This document shows positions 29,528 through 38,298 of a DNA stretch of 43,585 bases, one piece after another (the stretch's first letter is position 1; every line of letters starts with the position of its first letter). Source of the stretch: a virus; the IMG/VR virus record IMGVR_UViG_3300017613_000031, positions 1 through 43,585 of that record; one strand, 5' to 3'. The notes below the pieces were generated by a model. It ran no database searches, was not told where the DNA came from, and saw only the letters and a program-made list of their open reading frames with translations. The position numbers were made by a program, and so were the translations under genes.

Positions 29528-29977
29528 TTATTCGTCATTACTGCTATTGTCGAGAAGGTTTTCCCTAATCTTGTAGAAGTCCTCTTCAATCCAACGGTTG
29601 TTACGCAGGAAGGACCGAATCTGTCCACGTTGTTTGTGATCTAGCGTAGATTGCTTACACTTTTTACTAGTAAATTCTGTGGTAGAGTTAGTGCGTTCTT
29701 TAACCTTACTGTTAAGCAACTTAACTAGGGACATAAGACCCTCTGAGTTAAACTCTTCCAGTCGGTCACCAACCTTACTCTGTTTCTCAAGGTCTTTGTT
29801 GTGGTGGACCTTACCAGTAGCATATAGCATAGCCACTGTAGTTTCATCAATATGACGAGAAGGATTAAGCCAATTGAAGTGCTCACCTTGTTTGAGGGTG
29901 CGACCATTTGAGTCAAAAGGTACTTTAACAAACAGGGGCCAGTCAACCTGCCAACCTAGGTAATTTGGGTGTGTCAT
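29528..29977 (-). CDS. Hypothetical protein next to the capsid gene (149 aa)
   Basis: The ATG at 29977 has AAGGA eight bases before; a longer frame to 30016 lacks a site. The N-terminal part HPNYLGWQVDWPLFVKVPFDSNGRTLKQGEHFNWL looks like a folded beta domain; the C-terminal part is helical and basic with Lys/Arg/Gln clusters. It resembles, as far as I can recall, small proteins found after capsid genes in marine siphophages. Possible minor virion or DNA-contact protein; no family named. Confidence 0.65.
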   Translation of the reverse strand: MTHPNYLGWQVDWPLFVKVPFDSNGRTLKQGEHFNWLNPSRHIDETTVAMLYATGKVHHNKDLEKQSKVGDRLEEFNSEGLMSLVKLLNSKVKERTNSTTEFTSKKCKQSTLDHKQRGQIRSFLRNNRWIEEDFYKIRENLLDNSSNDE

Positions 29978-30037
29978 GTCGGGGTTCCTTGTTGTGTGGG
30001 TGTGGTGAGGGACCACTGTAGCCCCCCACCTTTAGTA

Positions 30038-31018
30038 TTAAGCAATAGCTGTGTCGAAGAAGTAACCCAAGTCAGCACCAACGACCTTCATGTCGTAAGC
30101 CATCTTGACTTGGAGATGTTCAGCAACTTGCTGGCGTTTCAGAGCATCATCCGAATAGGATTCAACTGTGATACCCAAGTTGCTAACACCGGGAATGTTA
30201 TTCCAAGCGAATGTCATACCAGCAGCAGGGGTCATAAGACCAGCCGACTTAGGGGTATGAACCAACAGAGCATGTTTGCCACCAATGAAGGCATTCGATT
30301 CAGCAACACCCTCAACAGAGGAGTTCTTAACCGCTTCCATGACGTAGAAGTTCTCTACCTCAAAGATTTCAGCCAACTTAGCATCAGTGATCAAAGCAGT
30401 GTTTGATATAGTAGCACCACCGTTAAGACGGGCCAAGATATCAGGGTGGTTGATCAGGATATCACGAACTTCTTTACCAACAACCATTGTGTTAGGTTTG
30501 AAGCCACCAGACGCCAGTTGCATAGTGCGACGAGCAGTAGTGATGTCAGTGATAGGAGTACCGTTTGTGTAATCCGACCAAAGGTTAGAAGGAGTGCTTT
30601 CACTTGTCCACTGACTTGCAGCAAAGAAGGTAGAAGCAAACTGCTCTTCACGATGGATCAGAAGACGATTAACCAGTGTCTCAGCACCAGCAGAACGTGT
30701 CTCAAGCACTGTGTCTTCGTTAGCGATAGTCTGCTCATCGAAGTCCATACCCAAGCCATACACATCAGTGTAGTAGCTGGAGTTAGAGATGGTCATACCG
30801 ATACGGTTAACCTCAGTGCGTGGAGCCAGTTTCTTAACATCTCCAGTACGGTTCATTTCCGCACGATCATAGATGTAATACTTATCGGACTGCTTAGATA
30901 CACCCACAACTGGGAATACTTTGTCAGCGATAAAGTTGCTCTGTTCCTGAACGTAAGCCAGTGTCAGGTTAGAGAGTGGTTGGTCGATATGTACCGACGA
31001 AGGGGTTAGCATAGGCAT
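30038..31018 (-). CDS. Major capsid protein
   Basis: 326 aa. DQPLSNLTLAYVQEQSNFIADKVFPVVGV at the start and the segments RTEVNRIGMTISNSSYY, NRLLIHREEQFASTFF, NTMVVGKEVRDILINHPDIL and ESYSDDALKRQQVAEHLQVK fit the HK97-fold capsid proteins of siphophages and related phages of Alphaproteobacteria. No long N-terminal delta domain is visible; a separate scaffold gene lies upstream. Good ribosome site (AAAGGAAT). Confidence 0.9.
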   Translation of the reverse strand: MPMLTPSSVHIDQPLSNLTLAYVQEQSNFIADKVFPVVGVSKQSDKYYIYDRAEMNRTGDVKKLAPRTEVNRIGMTISNSSYYTDVYGLGMDFDEQTIANEDTVLETRSAGAETLVNRLLIHREEQFASTFFAASQWTSESTPSNLWSDYTNGTPITDITTARRTMQLASGGFKPNTMVVGKEVRDILINHPDILARLNGGATISNTALITDAKLAEIFEVENFYVMEAVKNSSVEGVAESNAFIGGKHALLVHTPKSAGLMTPAAGMTFAWNNIPGVSNLGITVESYSDDALKRQQVAEHLQVKMAYDMKVVGADLGYFFDTAIA

Positions 31019-31041
31019 TTATTTATTCCTTTCTATGCTGA

Positions 31042-31413
31042 TTAAGCAACGATGTTGCCACCAGTGATGAGTTCCATTTCGATGATTTGACCATCTACAC
31101 CAGCTTCTTTGGCGATACCGACAACAACATCACCAGATGCAGCAGTGATAGCTTCACCAGCAGCGTTAGTCTGGAGTTGAGCACCAGCAGCAACAGTGGC
31201 ACCAGCTTCAACCATGCACGAACCAGTGCGAACAACGGTTACAGCACGAGTAGCAGTAGCACCAACAAGGCAAACGCCATAGACAGCTTCACCAGCAGAG
31301 TCTGCCAGATCAACGTAGCCATCAGACTCAAGGGTTACGAATTTGAATTGTGCTGACGAAAGGTCTTCACCAGCGATTTCTGTGCGGGTGTCCCGCGATT
31401 GCATTACAGCCAT
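31042..31413 (-). CDS. Capsid cement/decoration protein (DUF2190-like)
   Basis: 123 aa of Ala/Val/Gly/Thr-rich beta structure: LSSAQFKFVTLESDGYVDLADSAGEAVYGVCLVGATA and VEAGATVAAGAQLQTNAAGEAI. This pattern is typical of DUF2190-type decoration proteins that sit on the capsid lattice and stabilise it. It lies directly upstream of the capsid gene behind GAGGAC. Confidence 0.82.
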   Translation of the reverse strand: MAVMQSRDTRTEIAGEDLSSAQFKFVTLESDGYVDLADSAGEAVYGVCLVGATATRAVTVVRTGSCMVEAGATVAAGAQLQTNAAGEAITAASGDVVVGIAKEAGVDGQIIEMELITGGNIVA

Positions 31414-31417
31414 AGTC

Positions 31418-32164
31418 TTAGTCCTCTTTATAGGATTTGTTAACGAGTGCTTTACCTTCTTCGGTCTTAGCTACAGCAGCATAAGCCTTGGCATAATCAC
31501 CCTTCTTGAGTTTGTTTTCATCCATATAGGATTTAACAAGGGATTCTAGTTTGTCGGAAGCAGTGGCGAACTCACCATCAGCATCAGACTTACCAAACTC
31601 TTCCATTGCAGAGTCGAAAGCCTTGTCAGCAGCAGCAAGAGCCGCCATGATTGCTTCGTCTTCTGCAAATGCTTTTACTAGTTTCTTAGCAACCTCAACA
31701 TCGAAATGTGGAAGGGCTTCACTAGCACTCTTGGTCAGTGCAACATCAGCTTTCTCAAGAGTTGCCTCTTCAAGAGCTTTAAGGACTGGGGCTGGAATGT
31801 CGCTCTTAACGATCATCTCACCAGCTACCTCAACCATCTCTACGTCAGCTTTCTTCTCGACAGCTTCGGCAGTGATAGTGTAACCATTGTCAATAAGAGA
31901 CTTACGGAGAAACTCGTTCTCAGCTTTTAACTTATCAACAGCAGCTTCTGCTTCTACAAGAGCGTCAGACTTAACTGCCTCTTCTTCTACAGCAACTACT
32001 TCTTCTTCTTTAGACACATCAGCGTCTTCAATCTTAGTTTCTTGTTCCATAGTTTCCTCTATAGAGTTATCACGCTTGAAAAGAGACACCATTGCTTGTG
32101 CATTGGCAGGACGATCCACTAGGGAAAGCTCTTCCAGCATGAGGTTAGTAAGAAGGTTAGGCAT
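31418..32164 (-). CDS. Scaffold-like protein with XkdF-type N terminus
   Basis: About 248 aa from ATG 32164, behind AGGAGGACATC. The first residues, LLTNLMLEELSLVDRPANAQAMVSLFKRD, match the 'EVSLVDRPAN...LFKR' segment that usually ends the protease domain of XkdF-type maturation proteases; here it is on its own reading frame after the protease stop. The rest is a long, acidic, Lys/Glu/Ala-rich coiled coil, as in capsid scaffolds. So the usual protease-scaffold protein seems split into two genes. Confidence 0.72.
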   Translation of the reverse strand: MPNLLTNLMLEELSLVDRPANAQAMVSLFKRDNSIEETMEQETKIEDADVSKEEEVVAVEEEAVKSDALVEAEAAVDKLKAENEFLRKSLIDNGYTITAEAVEKKADVEMVEVAGEMIVKSDIPAPVLKALEEATLEKADVALTKSASEALPHFDVEVAKKLVKAFAEDEAIMAALAAADKAFDSAMEEFGKSDADGEFATASDKLESLVKSYMDENKLKKGDYAKAYAAVAKTEEGKALVNKSYKED

Positions 32165-32165
32165 G

Positions 32166-32834
32166 TTAGATGTCCTCCTTTGTTGCACGACCACCGATAG
32201 AAAAAGCAGCCAATTCCCCAGATTTAACCAAATCCCAGACTTCTTCGTCGTAAACCTTATAGGCTACAACCCATCCTTCGCGGTCACTCTGGATTCCTAG
32301 AGCTTCACCAATCTCTTTGGTGATAGGGAGAGAGTGGACAACTGTGCCAACCTGATCCCCTGTGTGCATCGCCTTACCTACACGCACATGCTCCATAAAT
32401 TCGTTTACAGCTTTGACAAGAGTTTCAGTCTTAATGATGTCACCCTGACGATCAATAACTGGTTCACCTTTCTCAGTCACAACAGAAGCCCAACCGTATA
32501 CCATACGCTGTTCTTCGTCGGTCTTAAGGATTTTACCCTCAATACTCTTTTCCATAACTGTCATCTTTCCTATTACTTCTGCTACAATGGCCCTGAGAGC
32601 CTCTATACGGTCCACTGGGGGGCTTACAAGCTCCTCAGGTGGTATACCCCCCTCATCCATATAGAAGGCAACGTAGGCCTCCTCCGAGGGCGCTGGCATG
32701 AATACAGCTTGTCCATTGTACTCAGATACATGAATTTCCCCACCTAGTCCCATGTCTACAGAACGAGACTTAGCCTCTGGGGCTGTAGTGAAGATGTCAT
32801 TAGCGTACTGAGCTTTTAGTACTAGGTTTCTCAT
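32166..32834 (-). CDS. Head maturation protease (XkdF / S78-like)
   Basis: 222 aa. The core RMVYGWASVVTEKGEPVIDRQGDII, then FMEHVRVGKAMHTGDQVGTVVHSLPITKEI and a final EVWDLVKSGELAAFSIGGRA, is the prohead protease pattern of PBSX XkdF: the His in MHTG and the Ser in FSIGG are the candidate catalytic pair. It trims scaffold and capsid during head maturation. About 100 N-terminal residues precede the core, including SPPVDRIEAL. The downstream gene holds the missing C-terminal segment. Confidence 0.85.
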   Translation of the reverse strand: MRNLVLKAQYANDIFTTAPEAKSRSVDMGLGGEIHVSEYNGQAVFMPAPSEEAYVAFYMDEGGIPPEELVSPPVDRIEALRAIVAEVIGKMTVMEKSIEGKILKTDEEQRMVYGWASVVTEKGEPVIDRQGDIIKTETLVKAVNEFMEHVRVGKAMHTGDQVGTVVHSLPITKEIGEALGIQSDREGWVVAYKVYDEEVWDLVKSGELAAFSIGGRATKEDI

Positions 32835-32858
32835 CGTAATTCATCCCTGCCTAATAGG

Positions 32859-33941
32859 TTACTTGCGAACTCTTCCGAAGCCTGTTACATTGAAGAGAGA
32901 CAAGCCCGAGAGGTCGTCGTTAATAGTGAAGGTGATCTTGTCTCTTGTTCTGTCCTCTAGTATAATAGGTTTACCCTCAAAGTGTGTCTCTAGGATCAGC
33001 ATAGAGTTTGTCCCATCACTCATGGCCTCTACAACACGGGTGCCTAATCTTAAGTGATCACCAATGCCCGTTACAGAGTTAGAGAAAGCGACATCACCAT
33101 CTTTTATATATTGAAGCTGGAACCCTGAGGTTAATCCCGAAACTCCCAGTATACTGTCGTAGGACAGGTTAGGCACAGAGCTATCTGCAAGCCTCATATC
33201 GTAAGCGTCTGCGTAGAGGAACTGTAGGCGGTCAAGGTAAAATGTATCATTCTCACCAGCCTCAATCGTGAACACGGCAGGCGTCCCGGTTTTCTCAAAC
33301 TGTATATCGTCAAGATAGAATTTAGGTTGTTTGCCCGTCTTGGCTTCCAGTGTCATGCGTAATGCGTCGAGGGTTTCCGCACCCGTCAAGCCCATATCTG
33401 CAAGTGGAATGGTTACCGTGTGCCACACATCAAAAACGGTCTCGTTGAAATAGTTCTCAATGTAGACCTTATCTCCGACCTGCGCCGCTAGGCCCGTGTC
33501 ATACCCGTAAAGGGAAACACTATCGTTGCCATTCCAATCTTTATCCACATTCACCGCGAAAGTAATAGCCGTGTATCCAGAGACAGTCAGATCAGAACCC
33601 TTGGAAAATTGCCACGTATTGTTCAAGGCTGGCTTGTCAACCTTAACACTCTTAGTGCCTGTGTTGGCCCTATCGCCGCTGTTAAACGTAACCTTGTTGC
33701 CTGATATGTTTGAGCCTGTCCAAGAAGAGGTATCAGTTCCGTTATGTACTCCCTCTGGTGTACCACCAAAAGTAACACTCTGGTTCATAGCTGTGCCATA
33801 ATCATCGTTCAGGGCGGGTACAGCTTTGGTATCGTAGGAGTACAGGTTATCAGTTAGAGTAACTAACCCATGATACCCATTTGTCGATTCTACATCAACA
33901 GGATTACCTTCCGCACCTTTTATGACAGAGCTTACACCCAC
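32859..33941 (-). CDS. Structural protein with an inset carbohydrate-binding-like domain (360 aa)
   Basis: Starts at a GTG behind GGAAGAG. Residues about 72-216 (DNA about 33,290-33,725) read as a beta-sandwich of carbohydrate-binding modules: TWQFSKGSDLTVSGYTAITFAV, DVWHTVTIPLADMG, and a closing KFYLDDIQFE, the usual last strand of such modules. This part is richer in G and C than the two ends. The outer parts (YGHLVTLTDNLYSYDT-like start and DKITFTINDDLSGL end) look like a virion protein of their own. I infer a capsid or portal-region decoration protein into which a sugar-binding domain was inserted. Confidence 0.65.
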   Translation of the reverse strand: MGVSSVIKGAEGNPVDVESTNGYHGLVTLTDNLYSYDTKAVPALNDDYGTAMNQSVTFGGTPEGVHNGTDTSSWTGSNISGNKVTFNSGDRANTGTKSVKVDKPALNNTWQFSKGSDLTVSGYTAITFAVNVDKDWNGNDSVSLYGYDTGLAAQVGDKVYIENYFNETVFDVWHTVTIPLADMGLTGAETLDALRMTLEAKTGKQPKFYLDDIQFEKTGTPAVFTIEAGENDTFYLDRLQFLYADAYDMRLADSSVPNLSYDSILGVSGLTSGFQLQYIKDGDVAFSNSVTGIGDHLRLGTRVVEAMSDGTNSMLILETHFEGKPIILEDRTRDKITFTINDDLSGLSLFNVTGFGRVRK

Positions 33942-34538
33942 TTAGCTTGACTCTTCCATGAGGAAGGAGACCCTAGCGTATGCCTGCCCCGCTGTGTGTG
34001 TACCTACATAACGGATTTCCAGTGTGTCATTCAAGCCAAGGATGAGAGTACCCTCTTTGTTATACTTCTCACGGTCACCAGCAGCATTAGGATACCACCT
34101 ATCACCAGTAGCTAAAAATGTACCTGCCATTGTGGGGTTTGTGCCTGCGCCCTCAGTAGCTGTGACTGATGCGACTATACTAGACTTAGACCTGTTCATA
34201 TTGAAAGGGGTAACAGCAGTGCCATCGGAAGATAGGGTCCGACCTGTACCAAGCTCAAAGCAGTCAGTAAGAGAGTCATAAGCCCCGTTAGCTGATCCAA
34301 CCAACTGTAGTCTTACGTAGGTAACGACCATATCCCGTAGTGGGTCGTTATTCTTGATGTGCAACACAGTGTTTGTACCACTAGACAGCGTAGCTGAGTG
34401 ACCTGAGGCTTGGAAGGCCGCACCGTTAACGTGAGACTGGTGGTGTTGGTGACTTAGAGATTCTGCCCGAACTAAGAGTTGGTGACTCTCGTTTACTGAG
34501 GCCCACTGCCCATTAGGGTCTTTAATGATTGCATCCAC
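33942..34538 (-). CDS. Virion structural protein (198 aa)
   Basis: From a GTG at 34538, directly before the preceding protein's stop. A His-rich stretch (SHQHHQSH) near the start is followed by beta-rich sequence (SATLSSGTNTVLHIKNNDPLRDMVVTYVRLQLVG) resembling small minor capsid or decoration proteins that bind head or tail surfaces. No clear family. Its neighbours are other surface-like structural genes between portal and protease, an uncommon site with several such genes here. Confidence 0.65.
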   Translation of the reverse strand: MDAIIKDPNGQWASVNESHQLLVRAESLSHQHHQSHVNGAAFQASGHSATLSSGTNTVLHIKNNDPLRDMVVTYVRLQLVGSANGAYDSLTDCFELGTGRTLSSDGTAVTPFNMNRSKSSIVASVTATEGAGTNPTMAGTFLATGDRWYPNAAGDREKYNKEGTLILGLNDTLEIRYVGTHTAGQAYARVSFLMEESS

Positions 34539-34539
34539 G

Positions 34540-34713
34540 TTATGTTCCTATCTCTTCTAAAAGTTCACTTATGTAGACTAACTGCTCAAGTATTTCTCCA
34601 AGCAGGGCAGTCTGCTGATCTAACTGGGGGGATGAAATTGCTACACTGTCTTCATCTATTACACTGTCTAAGTCTTCCCAAACCTTACGGTCCCAACTAC
34701 CCAGTCTTGGCAT
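34540..34713 (-). CDS. Small helical protein (57 aa)
   Basis: A 58-codon frame from ATG 34713, with GGGG upstream, ending just before the GTG of the next gene. The N terminus PRLGSWDRKVWEDLDSV is followed by acidic sequence and a C-terminal amphipathic helix (LLGEILEQLVYISELLEEI). Its codon use agrees with the neighbouring structural genes. It may be an oligomerising peptide of the virion or an assembly factor. Not recognised. Confidence 0.6.
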   Translation of the reverse strand: MPRLGSWDRKVWEDLDSVIDEDSVAISSPQLDQQTALLGEILEQLVYISELLEEIGT

Positions 34714-34763
34714 CACATCAACCCCATAGTTTCCACCACTTTAGTGTTTATTAAAAGTTTCAT
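34713..34763 (-). CDS. Possible 16-aa micro-ORF
   Basis: MKLLINTKVVETMGLM, joined to the genes on both sides by one-base stop/start overlaps (TAATG and TGATG). No clear ribosome site. It is probably a coupling device that lets ribosomes travel from the 154-aa gene to the 57-aa gene rather than a functional protein. Confidence 0.25.
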   Translation of the reverse strand: MKLLINTKVVETMGLM

Positions 34764-35227
34764 TATAAAAACCTGTGGCTGGGACTACTGAAAGTACGGG
34801 TATCAAGTAGGGTTACACCAGAATGTTTCTGGCCCACCTCAGATGCGTTGGGGCTGTCGTCAGCAACGCCGTTATTCATCCATGCGATAGCCCATGTTTT
34901 CCATAGCCCACGTTCAGTAGCAGCGGGGGATAGCCTTACGTCTACGTGGTAGCGGTCATCGACAACGGCTGGTGTTACGACCTCACCCTCATCATCATAG
35001 GTGGCAGGTGTTAGGGTGACAGGACCAATGCGAGAGATGTTGATGCCTTTGGCTGGCCGGAGAACGGTGCCACCATCGTCTAGCTCCACCTCTTCCAGCA
35101 TACCCACCGATAGGGCTACTGCATCGAATGTCGCTTGGTCATCAGCACGAACTGAGTAGTCCAGCATTCCACCTGATAGGCAAGCGAATACTTCTACATC
35201 ATTGCCGTCTGGGTCTTGGATAATCAT
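34763..35227 (-). CDS. Virion-associated hypothetical protein (154 aa)
   Basis: Opens MIIQDPDGNDVEVFACLSGGMLDYSVRADDQATFDAVAL and continues in acidic, Val/Thr-rich beta sequence with a run VTLTPATYDDEGEVVTPAVVDDRYHVDVRLSP. It overlaps the 57-aa gene before it (ATGA). Composition and place among surface-like genes suggest a virion protein. The DNA here and in the adhesin gene is richer in G and C than the capsid genes. Not recognised. Confidence 0.6.
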   Translation of the reverse strand: MIIQDPDGNDVEVFACLSGGMLDYSVRADDQATFDAVALSVGMLEEVELDDGGTVLRPAKGINISRIGPVTLTPATYDDEGEVVTPAVVDDRYHVDVRLSPAATERGLWKTWAIAWMNNGVADDSPNASEVGQKHSGVTLLDTRTFSSPSHRFL

Positions 35228-35397
35228 TCGTCCACCTCGTACTGGTCAGGGAATTGGGCTTGGTGTGCTGCAAGCATTTCCTCTTCTGTGTCGAATGACT
35301 GAACGGGAGTGTCATCCCTGTAGCTCACAACTGTGTCATCAGTCAGGGCAATGGCTGCGGAGCCAACAATAAAGTAGCCACTTGTCTGAGTTATCAC
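35224..35397 (-). CDS. Hypothetical protein (57 aa) after the adhesin gene
   Basis: Starts at a GTG with GGAGGTG in front, overlapping the adhesin stop (GTGA), and ends in ATGA with the next gene. The sequence SGYFIVGSAAIALTDDTVVSYRDDTPVQSF is a small beta unit, followed by an acidic helix (EEEMLAAHQAQF). The strong ribosome site and overlaps make it a convincing gene. Perhaps a chaperone or small partner of the large adhesin, which would be a usual reason for such coupling. Confidence 0.62.
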   Translation of the reverse strand: MITQTSGYFIVGSAAIALTDDTVVSYRDDTPVQSFDTEEEMLAAHQAQFPDQYEVDE

Positions 35398-38285
35398 GCT
35401 GCACCTCCGTCAGTGATTGATGCCCAGCCAGCCGTAAGCAGATCAGCCCTAGCCGTAGTAGGCGCACCCGCAGAATATTTGGACAGTCCGAAGTCTGGTG
35501 TCAGGGCTATTTGCAGGGCTGGTGTAACTGCCACCTGTGCCTCCCAATTAACCAAGAGGCTGTCATAGTCCAAGGCTCCGTTTGGAACACTGGTCATAAA
35601 GCTGTTTAGGTCGCCTGTGCTATTCAACCCTGTGATGTCGAAATCTTCTGGGCCGACAAGAGAGGTTAGGCTAGAGCAGGTGTAGAACATGTATGTCATA
35701 TTCGAAACCAGAGCAGTATCAAAACTGGACACATCAAGAGAGGTTAGGCTCGTGCAGTTGAAGAACATGGCATACATACTCGTAACCAGCCCAGTATCAA
35801 AACTGGACAGATTAAGAGAGGTTAGGCTTGAGCAGCCGTAGAACATGAGCAACATACTCGTAACCAGCCCAGTATCAAAACTGGACAGATTAAGAGAGGT
35901 TAAGCCAGCGCAGTCTCGGATCATATTGCTCATATTCGTAACGGCAGAAGTGTCTGTGGTTCCTACTGTAAACTCAGTCATATTCGAGCAACCATAGAAT
36001 GCTTCATCAAGACGGGTCCAGCCGACATCGCCAAGGTTCAGCACCTTCGTGACTTTCAGTTTATCCCCGCCATTGTTGAAATAGATATTAGGGAACGTGC
36101 CTCTGATCCTGACGACATAATCCCCTGCGGTGGCATAGGTGTGCGCAAGGCCAGCATCATTGTAGGCAGAGATTGAAGATACACTACCATCACCCCACTC
36201 AATACCAGCGTCAAAGGTTCCTACGTTCCGACAAGGAATAGTGAATGTCTCGTCAGCCCCAGTGGTCGTGATGAGCATGGCAAATTCGTCAGTGAAGGTA
36301 AGTGCAGAAGCCTCTTCTATGCCTGTGTCGCCTATGTCTACGGCCCATGCACGGAATAGATTGATATTCAGTGCTAACTCACTACCACCAGCGGCGAACT
36401 TACCAAAGATCAAATAAGGGGTTGTAGCAGAATACGAGAATGAACCAGTGCTTTCTGTACCTACTACCCCACTAAAAGCTAACTGCCCTGCGGAGGTTGT
36501 CACTCTCCACGCTAGATTTTGCTCACTTATTCCATCTGCAATTGCCCCATCTACACCAAGAGTCTGGTTTGACCCGGCAGTACGTATAAAGCCTGACGTG
36601 TTTGAAGTGCCAGTCCTAAGAACTCCGCCACGGTTGTTATTATCTTGATAAAAAGAAAAGAACCTCTGACTGCCGCTAAAAACCCCCGTTGCCTTCATAG
36701 CGTAGGACATTGCCGATGTGTTCCATGTAGAAAGGTCAGCCGCTAGGATTTTCATAGTCTGTGCTGAGCGGGTGACGGTACTGCCTGCGGTTGGGATGTG
36801 AGAACTGATTGAGGATGCGGCAACGATGTCCACGAAACCTGCGTGGAAGTACTCGCCGCCTGTCCCTGCGTAAGATTCCCTGCCGCGAGTGTCATAAGAT
36901 GGGGTGGCAGAAGAATATGACCCTAAGATTAACGGTGTGGTGGTATCAGTAACCGTTGTGCTGCCTGAAATCCAAATCCTGTAAAGCCCATTACCAAGGT
37001 CTACAATCCCACTGCTGGTTAATGTACCGCTAGTTGTTCCAACATCCGTGTCGACCTGCGTACCTGCTGCAAGATCGAACACTGCTGCAAAAAAGTTCTC
37101 ACCGCTGGGGGAAAGTGTCATACCAACATATTGTTGGTCCCCATAAGAAACCACGGCAGAACAGACATAATTTGTTCCAGATACACCGCTTATATTGTAG
37201 AGTAGGCCATGTGTTTCATTGGTAGTATCCGTGACCTCAACCTTGGTCAACGAGGTGTTGCCGTCTGGTCCCGTACCGTTAGCCGCCGTCAATGTGAAGC
37301 TACCCGCCTGACTCATTGACCAAGTGGTAGTAAAGTCATTACTCTCAGTGCAAAGATTAGTAGCCTGCGCACTTTCCACCTGTGCGTATGGGCCAGCCCA
37401 AGTAGAGCCGTTGTAGACGTAGTTAGCCCTACGCATATATGACGCTGCACTGGTTGTAGGGACGTAGCTTTCCAGCCCTGTTGTTTCGTTGTGGGGGTTG
37501 TCCTGCATGCCGCCTAGCGAATTGTTAAACAAGCAAATCGCATTAACGTGTAACTCTGCTGTACCGTCACATGTGACCCCAGCGATAGAGTTATCAGCGG
37601 CACTTATTTCGACATAATACCTACCCAATACGTCAGCACCAGCAGAATTATGTGGGATGTATATCAACCACCAACCATCTGTTGCGGCTGAAATCGTAGG
37701 GGTTCCACTCATTGTGTTTGTTCCAATGACCCCGCTGTCAAGGTTAAAGTAACACCCCCCTCCAGTCGTCATTGATCCATACGAAATAAACATCCATGTG
37801 TGAGAACCCTTCTTAACAAGAAGTTGTGAGCCAGATTCCCCATCAGGGAAGGTTTGGACGCGATAGGCCGCTACTCGATTTGTCCCACCAAGACCATCAT
37901 CGACAACTCTAAATCCTGTACCAGTAAGTCCGTAAATTGCACTTTCTGTCGAGGCTGCGGATAGACCGCTACCAAAACCTACATAATCTGTATCTGTTTC
38001 AGAGTTTAGGAATAAATTATGCGCAGCCCACTTCAACGCACCATCGCTATCCGTGACAGTGGACAAGCCTGTTGTGTCGTAGTCAATCAGGTCAGCCTCA
38101 GCTACCTCAACGCTGTTTTTCTCGTAGTAGCCCGCACCATAGGCCCCAGCCGTTGAGCCGAAATCTGCTATGATCGGGGGTTCAAATCCGTTGGCCGCGT
38201 AAATGGATGCAACAGCACCACCAACTCCAAATACCTGAGTAAGGTAGGTTGTGGTCCTTAGGGCTATAGATAGAGAGGTCGTCAT
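35394..38285 (-). CDS. Large adhesin-like structural protein with BspA-type leucine-rich repeats
   Basis: 963 aa, the longest protein here. Most of it is Ser/Thr/Gly-rich beta sequence with lectin-like stretches (GCYFNLDSG, WWLIYIPHNSAG; LSTWNTSAMSYAMKATGVF). Near the C terminus are 26-residue units of the DUF285/BspA type (LTSLNLSSFDTGLVTSM..MF..C), encoded by 78-bp DNA repeats around 35,630-35,990. Before them a PKD-like segment (TYATAGDYVVRIRG) is visible. BspA repeats bind host surfaces in bacteria and protists. Starts behind AAGGTG. Lying between portal and protease, it may be a head fibre or other surface fibre. Confidence 0.75.
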   Translation of the reverse strand: MTTSLSIALRTTTYLTQVFGVGGAVASIYAANGFEPPIIADFGSTAGAYGAGYYEKNSVEVAEADLIDYDTTGLSTVTDSDGALKWAAHNLFLNSETDTDYVGFGSGLSAASTESAIYGLTGTGFRVVDDGLGGTNRVAAYRVQTFPDGESGSQLLVKKGSHTWMFISYGSMTTGGGCYFNLDSGVIGTNTMSGTPTISAATDGWWLIYIPHNSAGADVLGRYYVEISAADNSIAGVTCDGTAELHVNAICLFNNSLGGMQDNPHNETTGLESYVPTTSAASYMRRANYVYNGSTWAGPYAQVESAQATNLCTESNDFTTTWSMSQAGSFTLTAANGTGPDGNTSLTKVEVTDTTNETHGLLYNISGVSGTNYVCSAVVSYGDQQYVGMTLSPSGENFFAAVFDLAAGTQVDTDVGTTSGTLTSSGIVDLGNGLYRIWISGSTTVTDTTTPLILGSYSSATPSYDTRGRESYAGTGGEYFHAGFVDIVAASSISSHIPTAGSTVTRSAQTMKILAADLSTWNTSAMSYAMKATGVFSGSQRFFSFYQDNNNRGGVLRTGTSNTSGFIRTAGSNQTLGVDGAIADGISEQNLAWRVTTSAGQLAFSGVVGTESTGSFSYSATTPYLIFGKFAAGGSELALNINLFRAWAVDIGDTGIEEASALTFTDEFAMLITTTGADETFTIPCRNVGTFDAGIEWGDGSVSSISAYNDAGLAHTYATAGDYVVRIRGTFPNIYFNNGGDKLKVTKVLNLGDVGWTRLDEAFYGCSNMTEFTVGTTDTSAVTNMSNMIRDCAGLTSLNLSSFDTGLVTSMLLMFYGCSSLTSLNLSSFDTGLVTSMYAMFFNCTSLTSLDVSSFDTALVSNMTYMFYTCSSLTSLVGPEDFDITGLNSTGDLNSFMTSVPNGALDYDSLLVNWEAQVAVTPALQIALTPDFGLSKYSAGAPTTARADLLTAGWASITDGGAA
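35630..35990 (-). repeat. 78-bp tandem repeats inside the adhesin gene
   Basis: At least three consecutive units, with GTATCAAAACTGGAC beginning at 35716, 35794 and 35872 (period 78). Two units are almost identical, including AGATTAAGAGAGGTTA. Flanking units are more diverged. Each encodes one 26-residue leucine-rich repeat, so the number of repeats can change by slippage or recombination without losing frame. Confidence 0.85.
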
Positions 38286-38298
38286 AGTAAGTTACACC

